This document shows positions 21,175-32,210 of a stretch of DNA of 64,000 nt, piece after piece. This stretch comes from Pseudopyrenochaeta lycopersici (taxonomy: Eukaryota; Ascomycota; Dothideomycetes; Pleosporales; Pseudopyrenochaetaceae). The number at the start of each line of letters is the position of its first letter. The stretch's first letter is position 1. The stretch spans positions 988,910-1,052,909 of the forward strand of contig NHZP01000023.1 in NCBI GenBank assembly GCA_003313425.1, written 5' to 3'. The notes under the pieces were generated by a model. It did not search any database and was not told the DNA's origin. It was given only the letters and a program-made list of their open reading frames with translations. Both the position numbers and the translations under genes were made by a program.

Positions 21175-22740
21175 TTCCTTTCACTAGAAAGTTGTCAAGT
21201 GGTCACCAGCCTTGCGCTGGTTACCCTTGCCACTTTACACGTATGCGTTGCCACGACTGGAGGGAGTACCGAAGGGTTAGGCTCTTTAGAGGCTAGAGGC
21301 ATAAGCCCCTGTAAGCAAAGCAGAACATGGATATGTTGTCAGGTGACTCATGTTTTGCCACTCTTTTTATCGATCAGGTTTCTGATTGGTCTATGAACGT
21401 AGACAGCATGGAGTGGGCAGCTCATTGCCTGCTAGGGACTAGGTGGTCTTGGCATTGCGCAAGACAGAGATGTATAAGAGGGGAGCCCTCTCCCCCGTCC
21501 TCCTCTTTACACGAGACACAGAGTGTTTCTTTTACAGCGTAAAATCTGGATAGGGTGCGGTGCACTAGTTATCGCTTTATTGTCATCAACAAAAGCGATT
21601 TTGCTGCAGGTAGCAGCGACGGCTAACTTTATTTAGTAGGTGGCCGCCTACGGAGGGGATCTCGTTATCGTGTATACGCTTGGTAAGGGTTATTGTTCGC
21701 AATGACATTGGCTGTGGAGGCAGCAGCGGGGCATAAAGAGGCAGTCTGCTGTGCGGAGCATCGAGTTTGTATGGAGTTGCCGGCGTATGGCGTAGCTGTT
21801 GGTGTGGAATCGCCATGGCCACCAGCCGTTCAGTCTATTCTAGATAACGTAAGTGGTATTCTACAGCGGATGCTCATGACAGGGGCGAGTGCCCTTCTGG
21901 GTTTACTGATCTGTGGAGCGGTAGCTTAGTTCACCGTTGTGTAAGGTGTATACCGTTCTATGGAATGTACACTCGGAAGCCCTTAAGCATTGTGGGTCTG
22001 AAGAGGAGCAAGAGGAGCAAGGACTTTGCGCTATTAACGTGGTGGAGCGAGGCTTGTGTAGTATGTGTGTACACTGTGTAGCTACAGCAATGCAGGAGCT
22101 TGCAGAGGTGGGCCTTTTGTATTGCACAGTCGACGAGAACACGTTCGCAGTGTTAATGGATTGGTGGTAGAGGAACGGGGACTGTAGCTTGCTAACTACG
22201 CTATGGTATGTAGAGTGGCATACCTAAGGAGCTCAAGTAGGGGGAACGTACGGATACTGTAATTTCGGAGTCCTAGGTTCCATAGGGTTTTTGTAGTTTC
22301 CTATGCGGATTTTACATTTTTTGAATGTCGGAGTGACTTTGTGAGGCTTCTACTTTTTCTGATCATTTGAGTAGACATGGAACTGTTACTAACAGAGACA
22401 GTGTTCCCAATGTATAACGATTAGATTTTGGTTATGCGTTGGACGTCCGTATTGCTAAACACAGTGTGTTTTTTTGGCGAGTATGGCTTTATGCTAGGTA
22501 AGTTGTTCGTCACGGAGTTGGTGTTGTATGTGCGTACATTGGACTTGGTGTGTCCAAGTGTTGTAGTCAAAAAAATTTGACTAAGTACGACACAGTGTGG
22601 CGCAAAAAAAAAGTTGTCAATTGCCCTGTGCGCGATTTAGCGTCATTTGGGGGTACATGGTGCTCACCCAGAAGTGGGTGGGCGGGAGGTCACACTCCAG
22701 CCACAGTCAACATTTCTAGTGAGGCGCAGCCTATATATGA
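21175..22740 (+). mobile_element. Segment unit 9 (1566 bp), copy of unit 24
   Basis: Leader has the AACAT-ggat-ATGTT form of the GCAC-ggac-GTGC hairpin. 3' module of the second type with the CACCC-agaa-GTGGGTG hairpin. Confidence 0.92.
21702..22170 (+). CDS. Small Cys-rich segment protein, about 130 aa, unknown
   Basis: Two adjoining open frames: 21702-21929 and about 21925-22170. A splice from GTAAGT at 21849 to TAG at 21924 (76 nt, weak CTGAT branch site) joins them in phase 0: exons 21702-21848 and 21925-22170. The predicted protein is acidic with a Cys-rich second half (EEEQEEQGLCAINVVERG, CSMCVHC) and ends in MDWW. No family motif is clear, although length and place suggest a strongly reduced relative. 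Without splicing, the first frame alone gives a 76-residue protein with a hydrophobic end (LLGLLICGAVA). Confidence 0.5.
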
Positions 22741-24325
22741 TTCCTTTCACTAGAAAGTTGTCAAGTGGTCACCAGCCTTGCGCTGGTTACCCTGGACACT
22801 TTACCTGTAAGCTCTGGCCGTGACTGGAGGGAACAGCGAAGCGGTAAACTAGAATTAGTTTAGGGCAAGAGACCCCGGTAAGTAACACGAAGCACGGACT
22901 GTGCAGGTCATCTGATCTCAGGTTACCCACATTTTATTCAATCGATGCTTTGATTGGTCTATGAATGTAGACAACATGGAAGGGGCACTCTGTTGCTCCC
23001 TAGGGACTAGTGTGTCTTGGCAAGGACAGCATGGACATCAAAATATAAGAGGGGGAGGCCTTCCCCCGCTCACGGAGTGTTCTCTACTATGTAGTAACAA
23101 CGGTACATTACGATTGTATCGCTTGTGTTAGTTTATGGTGTATGCCATTAGGGTTTGGGAACTGGTTTCGTCCCTAAAAACGAAACAATAGATCATTGAA
23201 TAGCAGGGAGCTGCGTTCCTTTGGTTAAACAGGTATGTCCTTTTCAAGGCAGCTTGGAGAGCTGGTTGCCCTGTGTGAGCAGATCGGCTGTTCTGTTCTG
23301 GAGGCGGACAGGGCGTTACTGTCGTGGCTTCGGCATTATGTGTGTGGCTCGATAGGCCACGTTGCCGCTGTGGAGACTGCTGACTTGCGGTTTTTATGGG
23401 AGCATGTGCATGGTGTGCGCTCTCCATTTCCTTCTTGTAGGGAGGGACTCTGGCTAATACCCTTGTAGTGCTGGTGGAGCAGCACATTTCAGTCACGTGT
23501 GTCTTGCTGGATGGCAAAGTATCCTGGAGGCTTACAGAGGAGACCGGACGGGTTCCTTACATCTCCAGTGGTGTTGGAGTTGAACACCCTCGTCACCCTC
23601 GTGTTATGGTACGGACTGCGTATGCTGTCGTGAAGCTTAGTACACGTTTCTGGGCGGAGACTGTGCAATGGAGTGAAGTGCTTGTTAGCGAACTTAGTGG
23701 TCATTCGCTTTGGGTGATTGAGCATCGGGTTGTCCCCATGCTTGTTGGACTTTTTGGAGAGCAGGCGTGCGGTGTAGAGGCACCGCTTGGGAGATATGCA
23801 GTGACGCTGTGGGTGCGTCTTGCACAGAATGTTTTTGCGTTGCTGGAGGCTGGTGCCTTTTCCAGTGGTTGTTTGTGTAGTTGTACGATTTGTGGAGTAT
23901 GCGATAGTTGCATAACGAATTGCAACCAGGCAGGGCTGTTTGTAGAGCAGTGGAGGTTTTGTGGATTGTTTCCTCTCGGCGAAGGACACTGGTGGAGCGG
24001 CGTTACGGATGCTGTGGGAGATATTCGCAATAGCATCAACTGGTTGTCGTTAAGTTGACTGACAGCTGTTATTATGGGGCAGCAGTACTAATTTTGTAAG
24101 AGTGGGAACATTGGAACAATGAGAAGTTATTATTGCGCAGCTTCATTGTTAAGGGTGGGAGCCCTTCAGATGGAACGTCGAACCTTCAAAAAAAAATGCG
24201 TAAGTCCATTTTCCGTGTGGCTGACGGTCATGCAGAGTCACGCTGGGTTGCTGTGGCGCGTTTTGCGCACAGACGGGTTGTGATGGGCACGGGCCCATTC
24301 CGTCAACTTTCGAGTGTATATATGA
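22741..24325 (+). mobile_element. Segment unit 10 (1585 bp)
   Basis: Leader arms ACCAGC/GCTGGT; TATA (ATATAAG) near 23043 followed by a GGGGGAGG/CCTTCCCCC hairpin and CACGGAGTG. Short origin loop. Confidence 0.9.
23235..24058 (+). CDS. WWLTKESG-family protein, 255 aa
   Basis: Exon 1 23235-23412, intron 23413-23468 (56 nt, GTGTGC, GCTAAT, TAG, phase 1), exon 2 23469-24058. Exon 2 opens VLVEQHISVTC and has WRLTEETG where relatives have WWLTKESG, then VVPMLVG, and the cysteine run CLCSCTICGVCDSC. The C-terminus keeps LFPLGEGHWWSGVTDAVGDI. Exon 1 differs from other members and is Leu-rich and probably helical. The 5' splice site GTGTGC is weak but the frame demands it. Confidence 0.78.
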
Positions 24326-25901
24326 TTCCTTTCACTAGAAAGTTGTCAAGTGGTCACCAGCCTTGCGCTGGTTACCCTGGACACTTTACCTGTAAGCTTT
24401 GCCAACGAGTGGAACGAGAAGCGGACGCGTTAGGCTTTTTAAAGACTACGGCATAAGCACTAGCTAAGCAAGCCGAAGCACGGACGTCGCGGGTCATCTG
24501 ACCTCAGGTTGCACGTGAGGAGCACCCCTGCCCTCACACGGACCAGATGTTCATAGTTATGGACACAACGGAGTGGGCGCATTATGGAATAATAGTCTTG
24601 GTATAGAGACTGTAGTGGATGCTCTGCGGTAGTTGTCCCGGAGGGTATCAGTTGGGTACTGCCGCAGTCCCTTTGGTAGGCCTCTTGGAGTGGCCGTTCC
24701 TACCGTACGCTAAGCTTAGGTGCGGGCGTCGCTTGAGCATGGAGTGCTGTTGGCAGGACTGCCTATAAATGGAGCATGCCACGGCGTTGCTTTGGGTAGC
24801 GGAGCTTTTATCGTGCTCTGTTGTTATCAACATGATGTTGTCTGATGTGCGTGAGGCTCGCACTATTGCCGATCAGGCGATCAGTATGTGTAATCTCTCC
24901 GTGTATTGCGGAGTGTGTGGAACTGTTTGCAGGGTGGTTACTAATGTTGCGGCGTGTAGGCGTCGCTTCACTGTTGTATATGCCCATGTCGGGCGAGTGG
25001 GAGGTCACTTGGATTACCGACGATAAGCAAAGTTGCTGGGAAGCGTGTTTAGTACATGTGTACACGCGAGACGGGGAGGATCAATGGGAGATTATTGCGA
25101 GAGAAGATGGTGACAGCCGCGTCACCGCTGCCATGTCTCTCTTGGTGTCACTAGAGGTAGCGCTTGGTAGAGCTCCACGGGCTACGTTGGTTACAAAGCA
25201 AACGAGTGTACCGTTTACGTTACGTAGTTGATTGTTCCGTATGGATGTGCGGAGTAGACATAGGGCTGATAACGTATGGAGTGGTTTGTCCCTGTGCGCA
25301 AGGTGTGGAGCGTGTTGCGAGTATCGTGATGGCCTATCTCGATAAGGGCTTATGAAGACATGTTTTGTAGTCACGTAAGTGTGTCTTTATCTATTGTTAG
25401 TGTGTACACTTTTTCTTATGTATGGTAGGTGCATATTTGGGGACTAGGTTTATGGAGTATTGTAGTAGAGTACTTGAATGTGTTCATGACTTATGTAGGT
25501 AGGCAATGGGCCTATACTTCTATCATAGGGACTGTGTTTTAATGTAGTTATGTAGGTATCGGATACCTAGAACTATTGTTTAGTAGTAGTATTCTGTAAA
25601 AATACTCTTACTATGTATATTGTTTATGTAGAATAGACTAGGATTATTTTTTTTTTTTTTTTTTAACTATAAAATATTTTCTCTATATATATGTGTAGTA
25701 ACGTGTTGCGTTAGGAAAAGCAACGAAGAATTTGTATGGCGGAGGTCAGTCAGTAAGGGTGGGAGCCCTGAAGATGGAAAACCATCTCTCAGAAATTGGC
25801 TATGTCCGATTTTGTTGTGGCTGGAGGTCACGTTTTACCGGGGTGCTGAAAAATTTTTCAGCCACGTCAACTTTCTAGTGTGGCGTTTCGCCCTTATATG
25901 A
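24326..25901 (+). mobile_element. Segment unit 11 (1576 bp)
   Basis: Third type of 3' module: a perfect GCTGAAAAA/TTTTTCAGC inverted repeat at 25845-25863, shared only with unit 26. Poly-T run near 25649-25664. Origin loop reads CCCTTATATGATTCC, the only TATATATGA variant noticed. Confidence 0.88.
24769..25231 (+). CDS. Short WWLTKESG-family relative, about 128 aa
   Basis: Exon 1 24769-24883, intron 24884-24959 (76 nt, GTATGT, TTACTAAT, TAG, phase 1), exon 2 24960-25231. Exon 2 has SGEWEVTWITDDKQSCWEAC, aligned with the start of the family domain, and stops before the Cys cluster and SDAVG end. A TATA-like CTATAAATGG overlaps the first ATG, so translation may instead begin at the in-frame ATG at 24832. 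An open frame at 25164-25355 (CPCAQGVERVASIVMAYLDKG) could be a detached C-terminal part; I see no clean splice to it. Confidence 0.5.
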
Positions 25902-27470
25902 TTCCTTTCACTAGAAAGTTGTCAAGTGGTCACCAGCCTCGTGCTGGTTACCCTTGCCACTTTACCGTTAAGCAGGGCCTGCTATTGGAGATAGCACCGG
26001 AGGGTTAGGCTTTTTAAAGCCTAGAGGCGCTGCCCCCTGTAAGCGCTAGCCTTTTTGTCACGTGGAGGCGGGAACACATGGAGTGGGCGGTTCATCGCTT
26101 GTTATGGAATGATCTTCTCTTGGCGTAGTCCAATTGCTGGATAGACGCTTTTCAATATAAAAGTGGTTTGCGCCACTGTGCAATCACGCAAGGAGTGCGT
26201 TAAGGTATGTCCTTTTTTTCTTCGGGAGCGAAGGGTATGGAGTTAATATGATGAAGCTTAGATAAGCGTCATACGACAGTACATGTTGTACATAGCTTAG
26301 GTGCGATGGATCGCTCTACGGAGTGTTGTGGCAGCGGGAGCGTGGCATCTATTACTTCAGGTGTGCCGGTAGGGCCGCTTTCCACAGTGGATACGCTGAA
26401 GTTGTTAGAGGTGTATCTCAACGGTTTGTATCGTAGTGCGCCGGCTGGCCAGTCGCTAATGGAGTCACAGACTTTGTGGTACGGTCTGTGTCTGTGACCT
26501 GCGTAGCTCGTGCAGAGTCTGTACAGTGGTGGCTCAACAAGGAGAGCGGGCAGCTGCCCCAGCGTTGTCGGGAGACAGAATGTTCGAGTTGTGTATGGGA
26601 TGAAGCTCGACAGCCTTATCCAACAGCGTATCTTGCTGTTGTTTTTGTCATTGACAGCCAACAACCGGAGGTTTGTCTTGCGGAGCTTTCTACGTATAGC
26701 GTGTGTAATCTACTTGGGCGAGTATTGCCCCAATGGGATGTTGTGGCTTCGTCAGCGGACGCGGCGCAGCTTATGTCGTCGTTCTTGTCAAGAGGTGGAT
26801 ACGGGGTGTCTACAGAGTGTGACTGTAGTCCATTAGCCGCTGTTTGTCAGGCTTGCCGAAGTAACGTAGGAAGCGGAGCGATGTGGGTGTGGCGGAATGG
26901 ATTTACAGGTGTATATCCGTGTCCAGAGCGGAGGTGGTTTACTGGGGTTACAGATGCGCTCGATATCCCGAAGGTGAGAGATATTACTAAGTTCCCGTGG
27001 CTTAGTTGTTGTTTTACTACATCTACAGGGTCTGTGTATGGAGTACCATAGGAGTTTAGGGTGTTCACTATGTTGTGTAGGTTTACACTATGACAGTGTC
27101 GACATGAGTATGGGCGGCATGCAATTTACTATTGTGTTAATTTTGTACGTATGTAGAATGTCTTCCTATGTAATATCAGAGTGTAGTATTAATGATACTT
27201 ATTTTAAGTGTTTGTGATGCAGAGCAGTCTGCGTATTTTACAAGTAATCGGAAAGCTCGTTTTTTTCAGCTGTTGTCTGTATGTTATGGTCGTGGTAACT
27301 ATGGAATGTTTTTGTTGGATGGACGATGTTTTGAAAAATCAATCGTCGAAAATTGGCTAAGTCCATTTTGTTGTGGCTGGAGGGCCATGTTGGGTCACCT
27401 GGGGGTGTGGCGCAGATTGTGCGCACGGGGCAGAAATCAACTTTTCTAGTGTGGCGCAGCCTATATATGA
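25902..27470 (+). mobile_element. Segment unit 12 (1569 bp)
   Basis: Shortened leader like the Rep segment (no CCAAT hairpins). TATA (AATATAAAAG) near 26153. Long origin loop with GGC-GCA-GCC. Confidence 0.9.
26306..27051 (+). CDS. WWLTKESG-family protein, 232 aa
   Basis: Exon 1 26306-26423, intron 26424-26470 (47 nt, GTTTGT, CGCTAAT, CAG, phase 1), exon 2 26471-27051. Exon 2 shows VVRSVSVTC, WWLNKESGQLPQRC, a second Cys pair (CSSC), LAELSTYSV, RVLPQWD, the cluster ECDCSPLAAVCQAC, and GVYPCPERRWFTGVTDALDI. Exon 1 is Ser/Cys-rich at its start (CCGSGSV). Function unknown, as for its relatives. Confidence 0.8.
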
Positions 27471-29032
27471 TTCCTTTCACTAGAAAGTTGTCAAGTGGTC
27501 GAGAGCCTTGCGCTCGGGACCACGACGGCTTTACCCTAAGCAGGGCCCGCGAGTGGAACGAGTACCGAAGGGTTAGACTACTTGTAGGCTAGAGGCGCTG
27601 CCCCCTGTAAGCAACACGCAGCACGGACCGTGTGAGTCAGATGACGCTGGGTTGCACGTGGGAGACACCCTTGGCCCCACACTCTATCAGAGTTCTTATC
27701 TGATTGGTCTATGAACGTAGACGCAGGGACGGGGCACCACATTGCCTGCTAGGGACTAGGTGCTCTTGGCAGAGACAGCATGGACATCGACATATAAGAG
27801 GGGAAGGCTCTCTCCCCGCTCACGGAGTGTTCTCTATTATGTGTAGTTTCGTCTCTTTTCTCTTTTGAACGCGTTGTTCAGGGCGATGGAGTTGCATCCC
27901 GGAGAGTTTTATATCGTTAGGAGGCCTGTGGACCGGCCAAGTGTAGCGGAGTATACGTCTTTTGTTATGGACGCCCTCGAAGAGGGTTGCAAGGGGGACC
28001 CGTTTGCAGGGACTGAAGACGAGTTAGGGATTATTGAAGAATACTCTCACAGTGGGTACCCTGTTGTGTTTCTCCGTGGAGTTGGTTGAAACTCAGAGTA
28101 ACTGATGTTGATGTAGTGTTGGTAGAACACGATATTTCTCTTACGTGTCACGTGCAGGCGAACGGGGAACGGGTCTGGTGGTTCACCAAGGAGAGCGGGC
28201 AGCCTCCCATGTCTTGTGGTAGGCTTAAAGACTGTAGCTGCTTAGATCGCTATGAGGGTTCTGGCGATTTGGATGGTGCGTCTCGGGCGCGTCTCGTCTG
28301 GAAGGTCGATGTTGTGGGAGAATACGATCAACTGCGGAGCTTCGTTGCGTTTGCGGAGCTGTCTGTCGATATGCTCAATGTGTTTGTGCGGCAGGTACTG
28401 CCACTCGTTACTATGATTGCAGCTGATGCTGCTAGGGCGGATGAAGTGGAGGCGGTGTTCCGCGCTGTAGAGAATGGGCATTTCTCTAGTGGTGCCCTTT
28501 GTGGATGCACAGTTGGAAAGTGTTGCACTTCGTGTCTGTTGCTAGGTCGGTGGCAGCGTGGGTTTGCACGTCTTGATGTATTTGGCGGTGCATTTCCGCT
28601 CCCATCGCATAGATGGTTTAATGGATTTAGCGATGCTGTTGGGTTGGTGTTTCCATCGCGGGTAGATTGGTTATCGTGCAGGTATGTCCATGGTGCGTTA
28701 TGGTGTTAATGTATGATGCGACACCTTCAGCGTATAGCTGTGATGGTGAAGTGCGGGCTGTTTTTGACGTAGACAAGGCAAGTATTTTGGTAGTCTTATA
28801 TTTCTTTGGTAATATATGTACTGCGGCGACATTGGTACGTTATGCGGTTCATAAAATTTTCGAATAAATTTGGCTAAGTCCGACACAGTGTGGCGCAAAA
28901 AAAAGTTGTCAATTGCCCTGTGCGCGATTTAGCGTCGTTTTGGGGTACATGGTGCTCACCCAGAAGTGGGTGGGCGGGAGGTCACACTCCAGCCACAGTC
29001 AACATTTCTAGTGAGGCGCAGCCTATATATGA
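27471..29032 (+). mobile_element. Segment unit 13 (1562 bp, the shortest)
   Basis: Leader arms GAGAGC/GCTCGG. TATA (ATATAAG) near 27791. 3' module of the second type, nearly the same as in unit 9. Confidence 0.9.
27886..28709 (+). CDS. WWLTKESG-family protein, 252 aa
   Basis: Exon 1 27886-28051, intron 28052-28116 (65 nt, GTGGGT, GTAACTGATG, TAG, phase 1), exon 2 28117-28709. Exon 1 carries the family exon-1 motif EEGCKGDPFAGTEDE. Exon 2: LVEHDISLTCHV, WWFTKESGQPPMSC, Cys pair (CSC), FAELSVDML, QVLPLV, ALCGCTVGKCCTSC, and GAFPLPSHRWFNGFSDAVG. Start chosen at the GCGATGG context rather than in-frame codons upstream. Confidence 0.82.
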
Positions 29033-30609
29033 TTCCTTTCACTAGAAAGTTGTCAAGTGGTCACCAGCCTTGCGCTGGAGACCCTCGACACTTTACATCT
29101 AAGCAGGGCCGACGAGTGGAACGAGTAGCGGAGCGTTAAACTCTTTAGAGTGTAGGGCCGCTGCACCCTGTAAGCAAAGCAGAGCACGGACTGTGCGGGT
29201 CACTTGACCTTGGTTTGCACGTGGGAGACACACCTGGCCCCACCACCCTCTCAATCAGCTTTCTGATTGGGCTATGGCGATAGACACAGGGAGTGAGCAG
29301 CGCTCTGCTAACTAGGGATTAGGTTCTCTTGGCGTAGCGCAAGACAGATATCGAGAGATATAAGAGGGGGAAGGCTCTCTCCCCGCTCACGGAGTGTTCT
29401 CTATTATGTGTAGTTTCGTCTCTTTTTACATTGCGACTGCATTGTATAGATCTCGCGTGGTATGCGTGCAGAGGATCTGTGTACTGGTAGTAACTTTGGC
29501 TGACTCTATGCGTAGCGTTGTGTTATGATTGTGCCTCGGTGGGATCGTTGGCGCATACATTCAGGAGTTCCGGTTACGGGATGCCCAGGAGGGGTTCGCT
29601 TTGTGAAGCTGCGGTTTAAACAGGTGTTTTCCCCGAGCGGAGCGGAGGTATCTTCGATTCTTCGCAAGTCTTTGCCGGTAGGGACACGTTGGCATGCAGC
29701 TTGCCTTGGTGCTGGTGCACTTGACGCGGATGCCTCGCCTGTTGGTGATCCTGTGTGCAGTGTGTTGTATGGTGGTATCCGGGGGCCAGCATGCCGTGCG
29801 CCCTACTGCCAATTCGTCTGGGTAGACGTGTTCATTGATTTTGGTGGATGCAGTAGTCGCGAAGCGCTTGATCTGGGAAAACATGTTACGCTTTGGGGAC
29901 GGAGGCCTTGCGTGAAGGCGTGTTCTGGAGGGTACGGTGATGCCAATGCAGAGCGTTGGGGTACTACAGGAGGTGCGCCCTTTGGTTACGCGTTTGACCA
30001 AGAGTTGTCTATGTTTTCGGCGCCATTGGAGTTCTGGCGGTGTGGCACTCCTCTTTTATTGGACGCGGAGGAGGAGGAGTTACGGTAATAGTCTTATTTG
30101 CGCATAATGAAGGCGTTTGGGTATAGGTACTGTGCTTAAGGTATATGTCAGTTGTCTTTGTTATACCATGTGGTATAGATTTCGTACGCTATGAGGTTGT
30201 GCTCTGTTAATTTTGCGTTGTGTTCAGAGCATGTTCATTGGATGCATAGGGTCTCAATAGTGGGACACGGCAGGCAGGATGCGTCCTCTGTAGTATTGGT
30301 CAGTGTCTATTCCATTGCTATGAGGAGTAGTGTTGACTTGAATTGACTAGGATGTGTGTGTTGTGTGCGCACAATTTTTTTCCCGGGCATATATGCCTGT
30401 GGGAGCAGTGTGGGCAGGATTGATGGTAAGCGGAGCAGAAAATTGACTAAGTGCTCGAGGGTGGGAGCCCTTGTAGATGGAACATCAAATCTGAAGAAAA
30501 AATGCGTAAGTCCATTTTTGTTGTGGCTGGAGGGCACGGCGAGCCACGTTGGGGGGTGTGGCGCGGAGAGCGCACAGACCCTGCCCTCAACTTTCTTGTG
30601 TATATATGA
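29033..30609 (+). mobile_element. Segment unit 14 (1577 bp), left of the inner telomere island
   Basis: Reads identical to unit 15. Ends exactly at TATATATGA where four TTAGGG begin. Leader arms ACCAGC/GCTGG. Confidence 0.93.
29525..30088 (+). CDS. Segment protein, 187 aa, function unknown
   Basis: Open frame from ATG 29525 to 30088, with no family motif. It starts MIVPRWDRW, is Gly/Cys/Ala-rich in the middle, has alternating hydrophobic stretches (FVWVDVFIDF) that suggest beta strands, and ends in an acidic tail (LLDAEEEELR). An upstream exon is possible: 29406-29459, joined through GTATGC 29460 to TAG 29515 in phase 0, adding about 21 residues; but the usual GCGATGG start here reads GCGACTGC. 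A capsid-type jelly roll is conceivable and unproven. Confidence 0.65.
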   Translation: MIVPRWDRWRIHSGVPVTGCPGGVRFVKLRFKQVFSPSGAEVSSILRKSLPVGTRWHAACLGAGALDADASPVGDPVCSVLYGGIRGPACRAPYCQFVWVDVFIDFGGCSSREALDLGKHVTLWGRRPCVKACSGGYGDANAERWGTTGGAPFGYAFDQELSMFSAPLEFWRCGTPLLLDAEEEELR

Positions 30610-30633
30610 TTAGGGTTAGGGTTAGGGTTAGGG
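30610..30633 (+). repeat. Internal telomere island, exactly four TTAGGG
   Basis: Inserted between TATATATGA (end of unit 14) and TTCC (start of unit 15), the same point used at the left array border. G-rich strand has the same polarity as at 8532-8548. Points to the array once ending here as a chromosome end and then being extended by more viral DNA. Confidence 0.95.
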
Positions 30634-32210
30634 TTCCTTTCACTAGAAAGTTGTCAAGTGGTCACCAGCCTTGCGCTGGAGACCCTCGACACTTTACATC
30701 TAAGCAGGGCCGACGAGTGGAACGAGTAGCGGAGCGTTAAACTCTTTAGAGTGTAGGGCCGCTGCACCCTGTAAGCAAAGCAGAGCACGGACTGTGCGGG
30801 TCACTTGACCTTGGTTTGCACGTGGGAGACACACCTGGCCCCACCACCCTCTCAATCAGCTTTCTGATTGGGCTATGGCGATAGACACAGGGAGTGAGCA
30901 GCGCTCTGCTAACTAGGGATTAGGTTCTCTTGGCGTAGCGCAAGACAGATATCGAGAGATATAAGAGGGGGAAGGCTCTCTCCCCGCTCACGGAGTGTTC
31001 TCTATTATGTGTAGTTTCGTCTCTTTTTACATTGCGACTGCATTGTATAGATCTCGCGTGGTATGCGTGCAGAGGATCTGTGTACTGGTAGTAACTTTGG
31101 CTGACTCTATGCGTAGCGTTGTGTTATGATTGTGCCTCGGTGGGATCGTTGGCGCATACATTCAGGAGTTCCGGTTACGGGATGCCCAGGAGGGGTTCGC
31201 TTTGTGAAGCTGCGGTTTAAACAGGTGTTTTCCCCGAGCGGAGCGGAGGTATCTTCGATTCTTCGCAAGTCTTTGCCGGTAGGGACACGTTGGCATGCAG
31301 CTTGCCTTGGTGCTGGTGCACTTGACGCGGATGCCTCGCCTGTTGGTGATCCTGTGTGCAGTGTGTTGTATGGTGGTATCCGGGGGCCAGCATGCCGTGC
31401 GCCCTACTGCCAATTCGTCTGGGTAGACGTGTTCATTGATTTTGGTGGATGCAGTAGTCGCGAAGCGCTTGATCTGGGAAAACATGTTACGCTTTGGGGA
31501 CGGAGGCCTTGCGTGAAGGCGTGTTCTGGAGGGTACGGTGATGCCAATGCAGAGCGTTGGGGTACTACAGGAGGTGCGCCCTTTGGTTACGCGTTTGACC
31601 AAGAGTTGTCTATGTTTTCGGCGCCATTGGAGTTCTGGCGGTGTGGCACTCCTCTTTTATTGGACGCGGAGGAGGAGGAGTTACGGTAATAGTCTTATTT
31701 GCGCATAATGAAGGCGTTTGGGTATAGGTACTGTGCTTAAGGTATATGTCAGTTGTCTTTGTTATACCATGTGGTATAGATTTCGTACGCTATGAGGTTG
31801 TGCTCTGTTAATTTTGCGTTGTGTTCAGAGCATGTTCATTGGATGCATAGGGTCTCAATAGTGGGACACGGCAGGCAGGATGCGTCCTCTGTAGTATTGG
31901 TCAGTGTCTATTCCATTGCTATGAGGAGTAGTGTTGACTTGAATTGACTAGGATGTGTGTGTTGTGTGCGCACAATTTTTTTCCCGGGCATATATGCCTG
32001 TGGGAGCAGTGTGGGCAGGATTGATGGTAAGCGGAGCAGAAAATTGACTAAGTGCTCGAGGGTGGGAGCCCTTGTAGATGGAACATCAAATCTGAAGAAA
32101 AAATGCGTAAGTCCATTTTTGTTGTGGCTGGAGGGCACGGCGAGCCACGTTGGGGGGTGTGGCGCGGAGAGCGCACAGACCCTGCCCTCAACTTTCTTGT
32201 GTATATATGA
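30634..32210 (+). mobile_element. Segment unit 15 (1577 bp), copy of unit 14
   Basis: Begins directly after the telomere island. Same length and apparently same sequence as unit 14. Confidence 0.93.
31126..31689 (+). CDS. Segment protein, 187 aa (copy of unit 14 gene)
   Basis: Same open frame as at 29525-30088, including the possible upstream exon at 31007-31060. No difference seen. Confidence 0.65.
   Translation: MIVPRWDRWRIHSGVPVTGCPGGVRFVKLRFKQVFSPSGAEVSSILRKSLPVGTRWHAACLGAGALDADASPVGDPVCSVLYGGIRGPACRAPYCQFVWVDVFIDFGGCSSREALDLGKHVTLWGRRPCVKACSGGYGDANAERWGTTGGAPFGYAFDQELSMFSAPLEFWRCGTPLLLDAEEEELR

Noticed and set aside
30610..30633. A chromosome end at the inner telomere repeats
   Set aside because: Only four repeats, and the viral array continues in the same orientation directly after them.
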